Part shown: positions 25,829-34,142 of the stretch, piece by piece
Layout: every line of letters starts with the position of its first letter
Position numbering within the stretch: position 1 is the first letter of the stretch
The notes under the pieces: model-generated
Seen by the model: only the letters and a program-made list of their open reading frames with translations
What the model was told of the DNA's origin: nothing
The model's database searches: none
Origin: Miltoncostaea sp963703045
GTDB lineage: Bacteria > Actinomycetota > Thermoleophilia > Miltoncostaeales > Miltoncostaeaceae
DNA length: 64,000 nucleotides
NCBI GenBank assembly: GCA_963703045.1
Contig: OY969782.1
Span: 2,604,001-2,668,000, forward strand
Direction: 5' to 3'
Translations under genes and position numbers: made by a program

Positions 25829-27145
25829 GTGCCGCCGCGCGCGGCCGACCGCGCCCGCGCCGCCCGCCTGCTGTGGCGGGCCGGCGTCGGGCCGCGGCCC
25901 GACGAGGTCGACGACCTGGCCCGCCGTGGCACGGCGGCGTCGGTCGAGCGCCTGCTGGCGCCGCGCGGACGCGCGCTCGCCGGCCGGCCCCCGCGCATCG
26001 ACGGCGCGCCCCTCGACCCGGTCAACGCGTACGGGCACGACGTGCTCTGGTGGCTCGACCGGGCCGTGCGCACGCGACATCCGCTCGTCGAGCGGATGAC
26101 CTTCAACTGGCACGACCACTTCGCCACCTCCAACGACGAGGTGGGCGACACCCGCCTGATGCTGGCCCAGTACTGGACGCTGCGGAGGGGCGCGCTCGGC
26201 CGGTTCCGGGATCTGGCGCGCGCGATCACGCGCGACCGCGCGATGCAGCTCTTCCTCAGCCTCGCGAACTCCGAGAAGGGGTCGCCGAACGAGAACTTCG
26301 CCCGGGAGCTGCTCGAGCTGTTCACGCTCGGCGTCAACAACGGCTACACCGAGACGGACGTCCGCGAGGCCGCCCGCGCGCTGACCGGCTTCACCTACGA
26401 CTACGACCGCCGCCGGTTCGGCTTCGACCCCGACCGCCACGACCGCGGCGTCAAGCGCATCATGGGCCGGGTCGGCCGGTTCCAGCCGCTCGACGTGGTC
26501 GACATCGCCGTCGGGCACCGGGCCCACCCGGCCTTCATCTGCGCCACGATCTGGAGCTGGTTCAGCCCGCGCCCCTGCCCGCCGGGGCTGCTGCGGACGC
26601 TGGCGCGCACCTACCGCCAGGCCGACACCGACGTGCGGCCGGTGCTGCGCGAGATCCTCACCCACAAGCTCTTCTACGCCGGGCTGGCCGAGCCCGACAT
26701 GGTCAAGCCGCCGTTCGTCTACGTGGCGGGCATGCTGCGCGCGACCGGAGGCGCGGTCGACGACGAGCGGTGGGTGCACCTCCTGCGGCAGATGGGCCAG
26801 GTGCCGTTCCATCCGCCCGACGTCAGCGGATGGGAGGGTGGCACGGCCTGGCTGTCGACCAGCTCGATCCGGGCGCGCTTCGACGCCGCGTCGGCCGTGC
26901 TGCGCGACACGATCGAGGACGGGTCGATCCCGGCGACGCAGTCGCCCGCCCAGGCCGTGCGCAGCGCGCTCGCCGCGACGGGCTCCCCCCGCATGGGCGC
27001 GAGCACCCGCCGCGCCCTGCAGGCCTACGCGGTCAGGTCGGTCGCGGGCCGCACCGACGACTGGGAGGTCGAGCACTACTTCCCCGAGCGTCAGCGCGTG
27101 CTGCGCCACCTGCTGCTCGCCGGTCCCGATGCCCAGGTCTGCTGA
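25829..27145 (+). CDS. DUF1800 family protein
   Basis: A 438-residue DUF1800 protein. Family features are the N-terminal AARLLWRAGVGPRPDEVDDL, LVERMTFNWHDHFATSND, the NENFARELLELFTLG motif and the later PPDVSGWEGGTAWLSTSSIRAR. DUF1800 and DUF1501 genes are commonly paired, to my knowledge, but the function is not established. The start GTG directly follows the cupredoxin stop. No signal peptide is evident, while the DUF1501 partner has a Tat-like region. Confidence 0.92.
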   Translation: MPPRAADRARAARLLWRAGVGPRPDEVDDLARRGTAASVERLLAPRGRALAGRPPRIDGAPLDPVNAYGHDVLWWLDRAVRTRHPLVERMTFNWHDHFATSNDEVGDTRLMLAQYWTLRRGALGRFRDLARAITRDRAMQLFLSLANSEKGSPNENFARELLELFTLGVNNGYTETDVREAARALTGFTYDYDRRRFGFDPDRHDRGVKRIMGRVGRFQPLDVVDIAVGHRAHPAFICATIWSWFSPRPCPPGLLRTLARTYRQADTDVRPVLREILTHKLFYAGLAEPDMVKPPFVYVAGMLRATGGAVDDERWVHLLRQMGQVPFHPPDVSGWEGGTAWLSTSSIRARFDAASAVLRDTIEDGSIPATQSPAQAVRSALAATGSPRMGASTRRALQAYAVRSVAGRTDDWEVEHYFPERQRVLRHLLLAGPDAQVC

Positions 27146-27154
27146 GAGGTGAGC

Positions 27155-28537
27155 ATGAGGACGCCCCGCCACGGCTGCCGCGATCACCGCGCGACACGCC
27201 GCGCGTTCCTCGGCCGCACGACCGACATGGTGCCGCTGCCGGCCGACGCCCTCGACGGTCTCGCCGAGTTCGAGCGATCGGGCGGCATGACGCGCCGCGA
27301 CCTGCTCGAGCGCGGGGTCGGACTGTGGATCGGCGCCGCGGCCCTCGGCGGCCTGTCGACGCGGAGCGTCCTCGAGGCGGCCACGGCCCAGGCGCAGTCG
27401 GCGCCCGACGCCACCATCCTCGTCTCCCTGTACCTCGACGGCGGCAACGACGGCCTCAACACGCTGGTGCCGCTCGCCGACCCGCTCTACCGCACCCTCC
27501 GCACCCGCGTGCCGATCGCTCCCGAGACCACCCTGCCGGTCACGGGCGCGCCCGAGTTCGGCTGGCATCCCTCGCTCGCCGGGCTGCGCACGCTCTTCGA
27601 CCAGGGCAAGGTCGCGGTGCTGCCGTCGGTCGACTTCGCCGACGCCGACCAGTCGCACTTCAACTCGGTCGCATACTGGCGGCGCGGCATCGTGGGCCCG
27701 TCGTTCGAGAAGACCGGCTGGCTCGGGCGCACGCTCGACACGATCGGCGTCGCCGACAACCCCCTGCAGGGCATCTCGGTCGACTGGTCGCCCGATCCGG
27801 TGCTGGGCGCGCGTCGCGCCGCCACGGCGACGGTCTACGACCCCAACGGGTTCGACTTCCACGTGCAGGGCGTCTGGCGCGGCGACGGCTTCGTGCAGGC
27901 CTACCGCGAGGCCGGTGGCGGCCGCACCGACTCGCCCGCGCTCGCCGCGGCGCGGCGCACCTACGCCAACGCCTTCCGGGTGCGCGACCAGCTCCAGCCG
28001 CTGCGGGTGACCGACGAGAACCCCCTGCCGCCGGTGCCGCTCGAGTACCCCGACAGCGATCTCGGCACGGGCCTGAAGAACCTGGCGCGGATGCTCGGCG
28101 CCGGCTTCGGCACCCGCGTCGCCGCGCTGTCGACGAGCGGGTTCGACACGCACGACGACCAGGCGTCCGACCACGCCGAGCTGCTGACCGACCTCGGCGA
28201 CTCGCTGCTCGCGTGGCAGTCCGACCTCTCGGCCCGCGGCCTCGCGGGCCGCGTGCTGACCCTCGTGTGGAGCGAGTTCGGCCGCCGCCCCGAGGACAAC
28301 GAGTCGGGCGGCACCGACCACGGCGCCGGCGGCCTCGTGATGGTCGTGGGCGACCGCGCCAACGGCGGCATCCGCAGCGAGTTCCCCGGGCTGGCCCGGC
28401 TCGACGAGGACGAGAACCTGCTCGTCACGACCGAGTTCCGCACGGTCTACGCCAGCCTGCTCGAGCAGTGGCTGGGCGTCGAGGCCGGCCGCGTGCTGCC
28501 CCGGATCGACGCCGCCCGCCTCGCCCTCGTGAGGTAG
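27155..28537 (+). CDS. DUF1501 family protein with Tat-like signal
   Basis: A 460-residue DUF1501 (sulfatase-like fold) protein. About 43 residues in, TRRDLLERGVGLWIGAAALGGLS looks like a twin-arginine signal, giving an unusually long N-terminal region. The core has VSLYLDGGNDGLNTLVPL, DADQSHFNSVAYWRRG, STSGFDTHDDQ and LVWSEFGRRPEDNESGGTDHGAGG, the metal-site segments of the family. The ATG at 27155 is chosen because AGAGG sits 5 nt upstream; GTG 27149 is possible. It is the partner of the DUF1800 protein and ends the operon. Confidence 0.9.
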   Translation: MRTPRHGCRDHRATRRAFLGRTTDMVPLPADALDGLAEFERSGGMTRRDLLERGVGLWIGAAALGGLSTRSVLEAATAQAQSAPDATILVSLYLDGGNDGLNTLVPLADPLYRTLRTRVPIAPETTLPVTGAPEFGWHPSLAGLRTLFDQGKVAVLPSVDFADADQSHFNSVAYWRRGIVGPSFEKTGWLGRTLDTIGVADNPLQGISVDWSPDPVLGARRAATATVYDPNGFDFHVQGVWRGDGFVQAYREAGGGRTDSPALAAARRTYANAFRVRDQLQPLRVTDENPLPPVPLEYPDSDLGTGLKNLARMLGAGFGTRVAALSTSGFDTHDDQASDHAELLTDLGDSLLAWQSDLSARGLAGRVLTLVWSEFGRRPEDNESGGTDHGAGGLVMVVGDRANGGIRSEFPGLARLDEDENLLVTTEFRTVYASLLEQWLGVEAGRVLPRIDAARLALVR

Positions 28538-28576
28538 CCGGACGCCGCGCGGCGGCTGCTATGGTCCCGAACCGCG

Positions 28577-28649
28577 GGGCCGTTAGCTCAGTTGGGAGAG
28601 CACCAGCTCGACAAGCTGGGGGTCACTGGTTCGAGCCCAGTACGGCCCA
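28577..28649 (+). tRNA. tRNA-Val (anticodon GAC)
   Basis: A 73-nt cloverleaf with acceptor gggccgt/acggccc, anticodon stem ccagc/gctgg around tcgacaa (GAC), T arm ctggttcgagcccag and discriminator A. CCA is not encoded. Confidence 0.95.
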
Positions 28650-28651
28650 CT

Positions 28652-28682
28652 ACGAAAGCCCTGCGCGCAGCGGGGCTTTCGT
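28652..28682 (+). terminator. hairpin after tRNA-Val
   Basis: A 10-bp stem (acgaaagccc, 28652-28661, with gggctttcgt, 28673-28682) and an 11-nt loop, two bases after the tRNA end. It is a likely intrinsic terminator though the T tract is short. Confidence 0.75.
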
Positions 28683-28812
28683 CGTTCCGGGACCGTTGCC
28701 GACCCCGTCGCCGGGCGCGCCCGCGTGCCCGGTCCCCGCGGGCCTCCGGTCCCGCACCCCGAAGGACGCCCACGGCGACCCGGGCCTATTCCCCCGGGCC
28801 GCCGACCGGACG

Positions 28813-28818
28813 TACGAT
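28813..28818 (+). promoter_or_regulatory. -10 box for the 114-residue hypothetical gene (leaderless)
   Basis: TACGAT ends 6 nt before the GTG at 28825. Confidence 0.45.
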
Positions 28819-28824
28819 CACTGG

Positions 28825-29169
28825 GTGATCGTCGTCGTCGAAGTGGTCACGGCCGCGGGGGCGCGGCCCCCGGCCGGTTCCCCGGTACGCGTCGAGGTGC
28901 GTGACGCGGCGCGCGAGGACGCCGAGGCGCCCCTGCTCGGCGAGGCCGGGTCGGTGGTCGCCGACGGCGCGTTGACGTGGCTCGCGACCGTCGAGGTACG
29001 GGCGCCCGACGCGCCCCCCGGCGCCGTCCGCCGGCCCATCGTGGTCGTGCACGTTGACGTCGATCGCGACGGGGCCATCAGCGCGGGGGACTACCTCACC
29101 ACCTCCTCGTACCCGGTCCCCGACGGCGAGGGGGAGGTGCGCGTACAGACGACCGTCGTCCCCATCTGA
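28825..29169 (+). CDS. hypothetical protein with EF-hand-like loop (114 aa)
   Basis: An uncharacterised 114-residue beta-rich protein. It begins IVVVEVVTAAG, has VVADGALTWLATVEVRAPD in the middle and VHVDVDRDGAISAGDYLTTSSYPVP near the end. The D-x-D-x-D-G-x-I-S pattern is that of a calcium-binding EF-hand or dockerin loop. The start is GTG 28825, six bases after a TACGAT box. There is no signal peptide. It precedes the PRMT-like gene by 51 bp on the same strand and could be co-transcribed with it, but a functional link is not shown. Confidence 0.65.
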   Translation: MIVVVEVVTAAGARPPAGSPVRVEVRDAAREDAEAPLLGEAGSVVADGALTWLATVEVRAPDAPPGAVRRPIVVVHVDVDRDGAISAGDYLTTSSYPVPDGEGEVRVQTTVVPI

Positions 29170-29220
29170 GCGGGGCGGGCCGGCAGCGGCCCGGGGGCGG
29201 CATGCCCGGGAGCGACTCGA

Positions 29221-30204
29221 ATGAACGTCTACGACGGGATCCACGCGCATCGCCAGATGGTCGGCGACGGGGTGCGGACGGGCGCGTTCCGCGACAGCAT
29301 CCTCGCGACCGTGCGTCCGGGGGACGTGGTGCTCGACGTGGGGGCGGGCTCCGGCATCCTCAGCCTGTTCGCCGCGCAGGCCGGCGCCGCCCGCGTCTAC
29401 GCGCTCGAGCGCGCGCCCCGCGCGGCCGCGCTCGCTCGGCGCCTCGTATCGGTCAACGGCTTCGGCGACCGCATCCGCATCATCGAGGGCGACGCCGAGC
29501 AGGCCGTGCTGCCGGAGCCGGTCGACGTCATCGTCTCGGAGTGGCTCGGCGTGTTCGGCGTCGACGAGAACATGCTGGGGGCCGTGCTGGGAGCTCGCGA
29601 CCGCTGGCTGCGGCCCGGCGGCACGATGATCCCCGGCGCGGTCGCGGCGCACCTCGCTCCCGCGGCCCATCCGGCGGCCGCCCCGGCGTCGGCGTTCGGC
29701 CGGCCCGCCTACGGCCTCGACCTGCGGGCGCTGGCCCCCGCCGACCACGACGGGGTCGTCTGGCTGTCCGGGGGCATCGACGAGGCCGCGCTGCGCGCGG
29801 AGCCCCAGCGGCTCTGGGTCACCGACCCCGCGCGGATGCCGGCCGCGCAGGCGCGACGCCCCTTCGCGGCAGAGCGGTCGTTCGCGATGCGCGGCGGCGC
29901 CCATGCGCTGGTCGCCTGGTTCTCGGCGGCGATGCCCGGCGCGCCCTGCCTGACCAACCGGCCGGGCGCCGCGCCGACGCACTGGGGGCACTACCTCTTC
30001 CCGGTGGCGAACGCCGCCGCGGCGACGGCGGACGATCGGCTCGAGGTGGGCTTCCACTGCGTGCCCCGCGCCGGCGGCGGGTCGCACCAGATCTGGGCCT
30101 CGCGGCTGAACGAGGGGTCCCTCGAGGTGCACGACACGCGTCGCGCGGGCCGTGCGGTCGCCGGGGGGGTCGCACGCGTCCCCCGGTACGCGGGTGTCCG
30201 ATGA
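29221..30204 (+). CDS. class I protein arginine methyltransferase-like (PRMT) enzyme
   Basis: A 327-residue SAM-dependent methyltransferase with a true PRMT layout, which is rare in bacteria. Seen are the N-terminal HAHRQMVGDGVRTGAFRDSI (equivalent to the D-x-V-R-T-x-x-Y-R motif), the SAM motif VVLDVGAGSGILSLFAAQAGA, and the double-E loop SEWLGVFGVDENM. There E107 and E116 are nine residues apart, exactly as the two catalytic glutamates of PRMT1. The THW loop is PTHWGHYLF (T253-W255). So monomethyl or dimethylarginine formation on a protein is likely. The stop overlaps the ATG of the next methyltransferase, and both converge on the LanC-HopA1-kinase-astacin operon, whose astacin has 19 arginines in its repeat. 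Confidence 0.82.
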   Translation: MNVYDGIHAHRQMVGDGVRTGAFRDSILATVRPGDVVLDVGAGSGILSLFAAQAGAARVYALERAPRAAALARRLVSVNGFGDRIRIIEGDAEQAVLPEPVDVIVSEWLGVFGVDENMLGAVLGARDRWLRPGGTMIPGAVAAHLAPAAHPAAAPASAFGRPAYGLDLRALAPADHDGVVWLSGGIDEAALRAEPQRLWVTDPARMPAAQARRPFAAERSFAMRGGAHALVAWFSAAMPGAPCLTNRPGAAPTHWGHYLFPVANAAAATADDRLEVGFHCVPRAGGGSHQIWASRLNEGSLEVHDTRRAGRAVAGGVARVPRYAGVR

Positions 30205-31043
30205 GTGCGCACGCGGAGGCCCTGGACGGAGGCGACCTGCGCGAGGCCGCCGCCGTCGCCCTGCGCCTCGTGCCCGACGACGCGCCGGCCGCGGCCGGCG
30301 GCGACGGCGGGTCGCTGACGGTGGTCGGCACGGGCATCCGGGCGATCGGCCAGCTCACGCTCGAGGCGCTGGCCGCGATCGCGCGCGCCGAGGTGCTGCT
30401 GCACGTGATCGGCGACCCGGCCCAGGAGCACGCCCTGCGGACGATCAACCCCGCCGCGCAGACGCTGACGGGCTACTACGTCGAGGGCGGCGAGCGCTCG
30501 ACGACCTACGAGTCGATGGTGCGGCACATCCTGTCCGAGGTGCGTGCCGGCAAGCGCACGGTCGCCGCGTTCTACGGGCACCCCGGCGTGTTCACCTACC
30601 CGTCCCACGAGTCGGTGCGGAGGGCGCGCGCCGAGGGCCATCCGGCGCGCATGCTGCCCGCGGTGTCGGCGGAGGACTGCCTGTTCGCCGACCTCGGCAT
30701 CGACCCGGGCGACGGCTGCCAGGCCTTCGAGGCGACCGACTTCGTCTACGGCCGCCGGGCGTTCGACCCCACCGCCCACCTCATCCTCTGGCAGGTCGGC
30801 CACTTCGGCAGGTGGACCTACGAGCCCACGCGTCCCGGGCTCGAGGCCTTCCCCGCGCTCGTGCACGCGCTGGCCGCGGTCTATCCCCACCGGCACCCGG
30901 CCACGATCTACGAGGCGCCGATCGACTCGTCCTCGCCGCCGCGCATCGAGCGCCTGCCGATCGCGCTGCTGCGCGACCACCAGATGACGCCCGCGAGCAC
31001 CCTCTACGTGCCCCCGATGCGCGCGCCTGTGTGGGGGCGTTAG
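30201..31043 (+). CDS. borosin-type alpha-N-methyltransferase (tetrapyrrole methylase fold)
   Basis: A 280-residue member of the tetrapyrrole-methylase superfamily, closest in pattern to the backbone N-methyltransferases of borosin RiPPs. Landmarks are LTVVGTGIRAIGQLTLEALAAI (39-60), HVIGDPAQEHAL, GYYVEGGERSTTY with R99 and Y103 four residues apart (like R72/Y76 of OphMA), AFYGHPGVFTYPSHESVR, MLPAVSAEDCLFADLGIDPG and EATDF. It has no C-terminal core peptide, so it would act in trans, as in split borosins. No small borosin-binding-domain precursor is adjacent. It is coupled to the PRMT-like gene (ATGA) and its stop overlaps the stop of the convergent LanC gene. Confidence 0.82.
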   Translation: MSAHAEALDGGDLREAAAVALRLVPDDAPAAAGGDGGSLTVVGTGIRAIGQLTLEALAAIARAEVLLHVIGDPAQEHALRTINPAAQTLTGYYVEGGERSTTYESMVRHILSEVRAGKRTVAAFYGHPGVFTYPSHESVRRARAEGHPARMLPAVSAEDCLFADLGIDPGDGCQAFEATDFVYGRRAFDPTAHLILWQVGHFGRWTYEPTRPGLEAFPALVHALAAVYPHRHPATIYEAPIDSSSPPRIERLPIALLRDHQMTPASTLYVPPMRAPVWGR

Positions 31044-32281
31044 GGCGCCGCCGGGTCGCGGGTGCCTGAGGGAGGCGGGAGGATCGGCGGCAGGGCCGGG
31101 CTCGGCAGCAGGTCCGGATCGTGCAGACGTACGAGCAGCGCCACGGGGCCGGCGAGGCCGAGGAGCAGCGACGGGTTGTGCGCACCGCCATCCTCGCCGA
31201 GCCCGTACCCGCCGCGGGCGCGGGCGCGCCCCGTCATCGCGGAGCCCGCGTCGCGGGCGGCGGTCAGGTGGCCCGGGTCCCCGAGCAGCTCGAAGGCGCT
31301 CAGCAGCAGCTCGAGCGCCCCCGTCGTGCCGTGGCACAGGCAGGTGTCGGGCCCGTCGGCCGCGAGGCCGTCCCGCACGACCTCGATCGCCGCGTCCGCC
31401 TGCGCGCGCACCGCCGGCTCGCGCAGCACCGCGTTGGCGGCGAGGCGCGCGATGCCCATGCCGGCGCCCCCGGCGCACCACGAGCGGGCCGGCCCGGCCG
31501 AGCCCGGGGACCAGGGGTGGGCCGACGGGACGCGCCCGTGACGCGCGTTCGCGAGGTCGTCGGCTCCGGCGGCGAAGACGTGGCGCGCGGCATCGCGACA
31601 GGCGGCGTCCCCGAGGGTGGACGCGGCCGCCGCCAGCACGAGCCCGGCTCCGGCCACGCCGCGGGCCAGCCCCGGCTCGCGGGGGCGGGGGGCGAGGGCG
31701 GTGACCGCCTCGGCGAGCTCGGCCGCGCGCGCGCCCGCCGCCGCCTGGCCCTCGCCGGGCGCCGCCGCGCGCCCGAGGGCCAGCAGGCCCGCGACGATCC
31801 CCGACCCGCCTCCCACCAGCGCCGTTCCGGCCCCGCCTCCACCATCGGTCCGCGCTCGCGCCACCACGTCGGCGCCGAGCGCCGCGCCCGCCCCCTCGAG
31901 CTCCGCGCTCTCGAGCGCGCGCCCGGCATCGACCGCGGCCCAGGCGATGCCGGACGCGCCCGCGAACCAGTCGAGGCGCCCCGCCCGCACGAGGCCGGGG
32001 GCGAGATCGAGGCTGTGCCGCAGCGCCCCCGATCCGGCCCCGGAGGTCGCCTCGTCGCCCGTGAGGGCCGCGAGCCGGCACAGCACCCAGCCCACGCCCG
32101 CGGTGCCCGTCGCGAGATCGGGCCCGAGGGTCGCCACCACCCGGCTCCACCGGCCGTCGACCTCGACCGTCTCGTCGGCGAGCCAGGTGGCCCGCCCACC
32201 GCTGCGCAGCGCGCCGTCGGCGAGCCCCCGGCCGAGACGCTCGGCCTCGGCGAGGAACGGATCGACCCGGGTCGCGATCAC
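31040..32281 (-). CDS. LanC-like cyclase
   Basis: A 413-residue alpha/alpha-barrel protein of the LanC-like family, which in lanthipeptide synthesis adds Cys thiols to dehydroamino acids at a zinc site. The zinc ligands are visible as C269 in SWCAGGAGMG and C316-H317 in CLCHGTTGALELL. Inner-helix GxxG repeats (GTAGVGWVL, GASGIAWA, GGGSGIVAG, GVAGAGLV, GLAGPVALL) mark the barrel. It starts at GTG 32281, overlapping the HopA1-like stop (GTGA), and is last in the astacin-kinase-HopA1-LanC operon. Standalone LanC next to kinase and HopA1 genes matches class V lanthipeptide sets. The Thr-rich astacin repeat has no Cys, so the thiol donor is unclear. Confidence 0.88.
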   Translation of the reverse strand: MIATRVDPFLAEAERLGRGLADGALRSGGRATWLADETVEVDGRWSRVVATLGPDLATGTAGVGWVLCRLAALTGDEATSGAGSGALRHSLDLAPGLVRAGRLDWFAGASGIAWAAVDAGRALESAELEGAGAALGADVVARARTDGGGGAGTALVGGGSGIVAGLLALGRAAAPGEGQAAAGARAAELAEAVTALAPRPREPGLARGVAGAGLVLAAAASTLGDAACRDAARHVFAAGADDLANARHGRVPSAHPWSPGSAGPARSWCAGGAGMGIARLAANAVLREPAVRAQADAAIEVVRDGLAADGPDTCLCHGTTGALELLLSAFELLGDPGHLTAARDAGSAMTGRARARGGYGLGEDGGAHNPSLLLGLAGPVALLVRLHDPDLLPSPALPPILPPPSGTRDPAAP

Positions 32282-33063
32282 CACGGACCCACCAGATCGG
32301 GCGACGACCCCGCCCGCAGGTGGGGTCGCGCGACCGAGATGCCGTGCGCCCGCAGGCGATCGGCGACGACCGCCAGTTGGTCGGCCTCGCGCCGCACGCC
32401 CCGGCGACGCCCGGCGAGCACCCCGTCGGCGACGGCCCGGGCGCGGCTCTCGCCGAAGCTGCCGCCGTCGCCGGGGTCCTCGGCGACGGCGGCCCCCCGG
32501 CCGAGGCGGAGGGTGAGGGGCGGCACGGGGTCGCGCAGTCGGGGGGCCAGCGACCGGTGCACGGCCGCCAGCGCATGCCGGGCGCGCGGCCAGTCGGCGG
32601 CGTCGAGGTAGAGCACCACCGCGTCGAGCCGGTCGAACAGCTCGCCCGCCACCGGGCACTTGAGGCCGTACGGCAGGCCGAGCCTGCCGAGTGTCCCGGC
32701 CGCGGCGGCGACCAGCGCCGCCGCCGCGTCGGCGGGGCAGTTCCAGTAGACGCGCAGCAGCGACCCGGCGGGCACCGGGCTCGTGGCGGGGGAGGCGATC
32801 GTCCACCATCCGCCGAGGGCGTCGGAGTGGCCGCCGGGCGCCCATCGCCCACCGCCCAGTCGCAGACGGGCGATCAGCGCGTGGTCGCGCAGGTCGGCCG
32901 CCGGTGCGGCGCCGTCGGCGAGCACCGGCCGGAACCGCGTGAACCACCCGGCGTAGAGCGCGTCGGCGAGCGTCTCGCGGTCGTGGGCGGGCACCGCGGA
33001 CGCGAGGTGGAGGGCGGCCCGGAGGTCGGCGCGGATCTCGGGGCGCAGGGCCGGCGGGCTCAC
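32278..33063 (-). CDS. HopA1-family protein (putative phosphothreonine/serine lyase)
   Basis: A 261-residue protein with the HopA1 pattern: LLRVYWNCPADAAAALVAAAAG (102-123), LPYGLKCPVAGELFDRLDAVVLYLD, PPLTLRLGRGAAVAEDPGDGGSFGESRARAVADG (181-214) and the C-terminal HGISVARPHLRAGSS. HopA1 proteins were first known as type III effectors, but homologues serve in class V lanthipeptide clusters as the lyase that removes phosphate from Ser/Thr, leaving a dehydro residue. It starts at GTG 33063 overlapping the kinase stop and overlaps LanC at its own end, so kinase, lyase and cyclase are made together. The assignment as lyase is by family and context. Confidence 0.85.
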   Translation of the reverse strand: MSPPALRPEIRADLRAALHLASAVPAHDRETLADALYAGWFTRFRPVLADGAAPAADLRDHALIARLRLGGGRWAPGGHSDALGGWWTIASPATSPVPAGSLLRVYWNCPADAAAALVAAAAGTLGRLGLPYGLKCPVAGELFDRLDAVVLYLDAADWPRARHALAAVHRSLAPRLRDPVPPLTLRLGRGAAVAEDPGDGGSFGESRARAVADGVLAGRRRGVRREADQLAVVADRLRAHGISVARPHLRAGSSPDLVGPW

Positions 33064-34133
33064 GTCCACCACCGCGACGCCCGCCCGGGGAGCGCCGGGC
33101 GATCGGTCAGGCACTGCACGGCCAGCGGCACCAGCACCGGTTCGGCCGCGGCCAGATGCGCCGCGCTGACGGAGCCGTACTCGACGAGCGACTGCACGAG
33201 CCGGACCCCCGCCATCCCGACGCTCCGCGCGGCCAGCGCCGCCCACTCGTCGTCGCTCGCGCCGGAGCGGTCCCGGTAGCCGCGCGCGAACGCCTGGGCC
33301 GCGCGCGAGGCGTCCGGCGGGCCCCCGCCACCGCCGGGCGCCTCGGCGAGCGCCGCGCCGCCCAGCAGGTCGGCGATCACCGACCCGACGTCCCAGGCGG
33401 GATCGCCCTCACCCGCCAGCTCCCAGTCGATGAGCCAGACCGGCGGCGTCGCGCCGCCGGTGCCGACGAGCACGTTGGCCCAGCGGAGGTCCCCGTGCAC
33501 GAGGCACTCCGCGCGCCACGCCGACGCGGCCGCGCGGAAGCCCCGGCGCAGGGCCGGCTGCGCGGCGAGGCGCCGCAGGAGCCGGCGGCAGGGCTCGGGC
33601 AGCCAACCGTCGTGCTCCCAGCGGGGCTCGAGCGCCCCGAGCAGCCACGGCGGTCCGCGCCCCGGCAGGACGGTGGTCGCGTGGGTCGTCGCGACCGCGC
33701 GGCCGTACTGCTCGAGGATGCGGTCGTCGCGGCGCGATGCCGCGGCCGAGGTCGAGCCCCCGTATGCGAGGTGGGTCTGCGACAGGGGGACGCCCGCGAC
33801 CGCCTCGAGCACGATCGGCGAGTCGCCGACGCCGATGGCGTGGCAGCGGGGCACGACGGCGGCGAGCGCCGCAGATGCGCGCGCCGCCCGGTACACGGCG
33901 GCCTCGGCCGTGAGATCGCGCCCCTGGCTCCCGACGGGGTCGGCGAGCTTCACGAACAGCCGCGGCTCCCCGCCCACGTCGACGCGGACGGCCTGGTGCG
34001 AGACCGATCGGTCAACGGCCACGATGCCGGGCCCGACCGCGTCCTCGGGCGTCAGCAGCCCAGATCGGAGCAGGGTCCGGACGACGAGCGCGACGGGCGC
34101 TCGATCGCCGCCCGTCGCGCCGGTGTCCGTCAT
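33060..34133 (-). CDS. APH-fold phosphotransferase (class V lanthipeptide-type kinase)
   Basis: A 357-residue aminoglycoside-phosphotransferase-fold kinase. Seen are the ATP-binding Lys in FVKLAD (K62), an acidic helix position in LTAEAAVYR, the catalytic loop VHGDLRWANVLV (H213, D215, N220) and the metal motif LIDWELAGEGDPAWDVG (D236). Taken alone it could be a choline, sugar or drug kinase. Coupling to a HopA1 homologue and a LanC-like cyclase suggests the Ser/Thr kinase role of LxmK-type enzymes. It starts at ATG 34133, nine bases after the astacin stop, with GGAGG inside the astacin 3' end as ribosome binding site. Confidence 0.85.
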   Translation of the reverse strand: MTDTGATGGDRAPVALVVRTLLRSGLLTPEDAVGPGIVAVDRSVSHQAVRVDVGGEPRLFVKLADPVGSQGRDLTAEAAVYRAARASAALAAVVPRCHAIGVGDSPIVLEAVAGVPLSQTHLAYGGSTSAAASRRDDRILEQYGRAVATTHATTVLPGRGPPWLLGALEPRWEHDGWLPEPCRRLLRRLAAQPALRRGFRAAASAWRAECLVHGDLRWANVLVGTGGATPPVWLIDWELAGEGDPAWDVGSVIADLLGGAALAEAPGGGGGPPDASRAAQAFARGYRDRSGASDDEWAALAARSVGMAGVRLVQSLVEYGSVSAAHLAAAEPVLVPLAVQCLTDRPALPGRASRWWT

Positions 34134-34142
34134 GCGGTCGGA

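Noticed and set aside
32278..33063. HopA1 homologue as evidence of a type III secretion system
   Set aside because: No secretion genes are present and HopA1 homologues are known in non-pathogenic biosynthetic clusters.
33060..34133. The APH-fold protein as an aminoglycoside resistance gene
   Set aside because: Its overlap with HopA1 and LanC genes fits a lanthipeptide-type kinase better, and the fold alone does not define the substrate.
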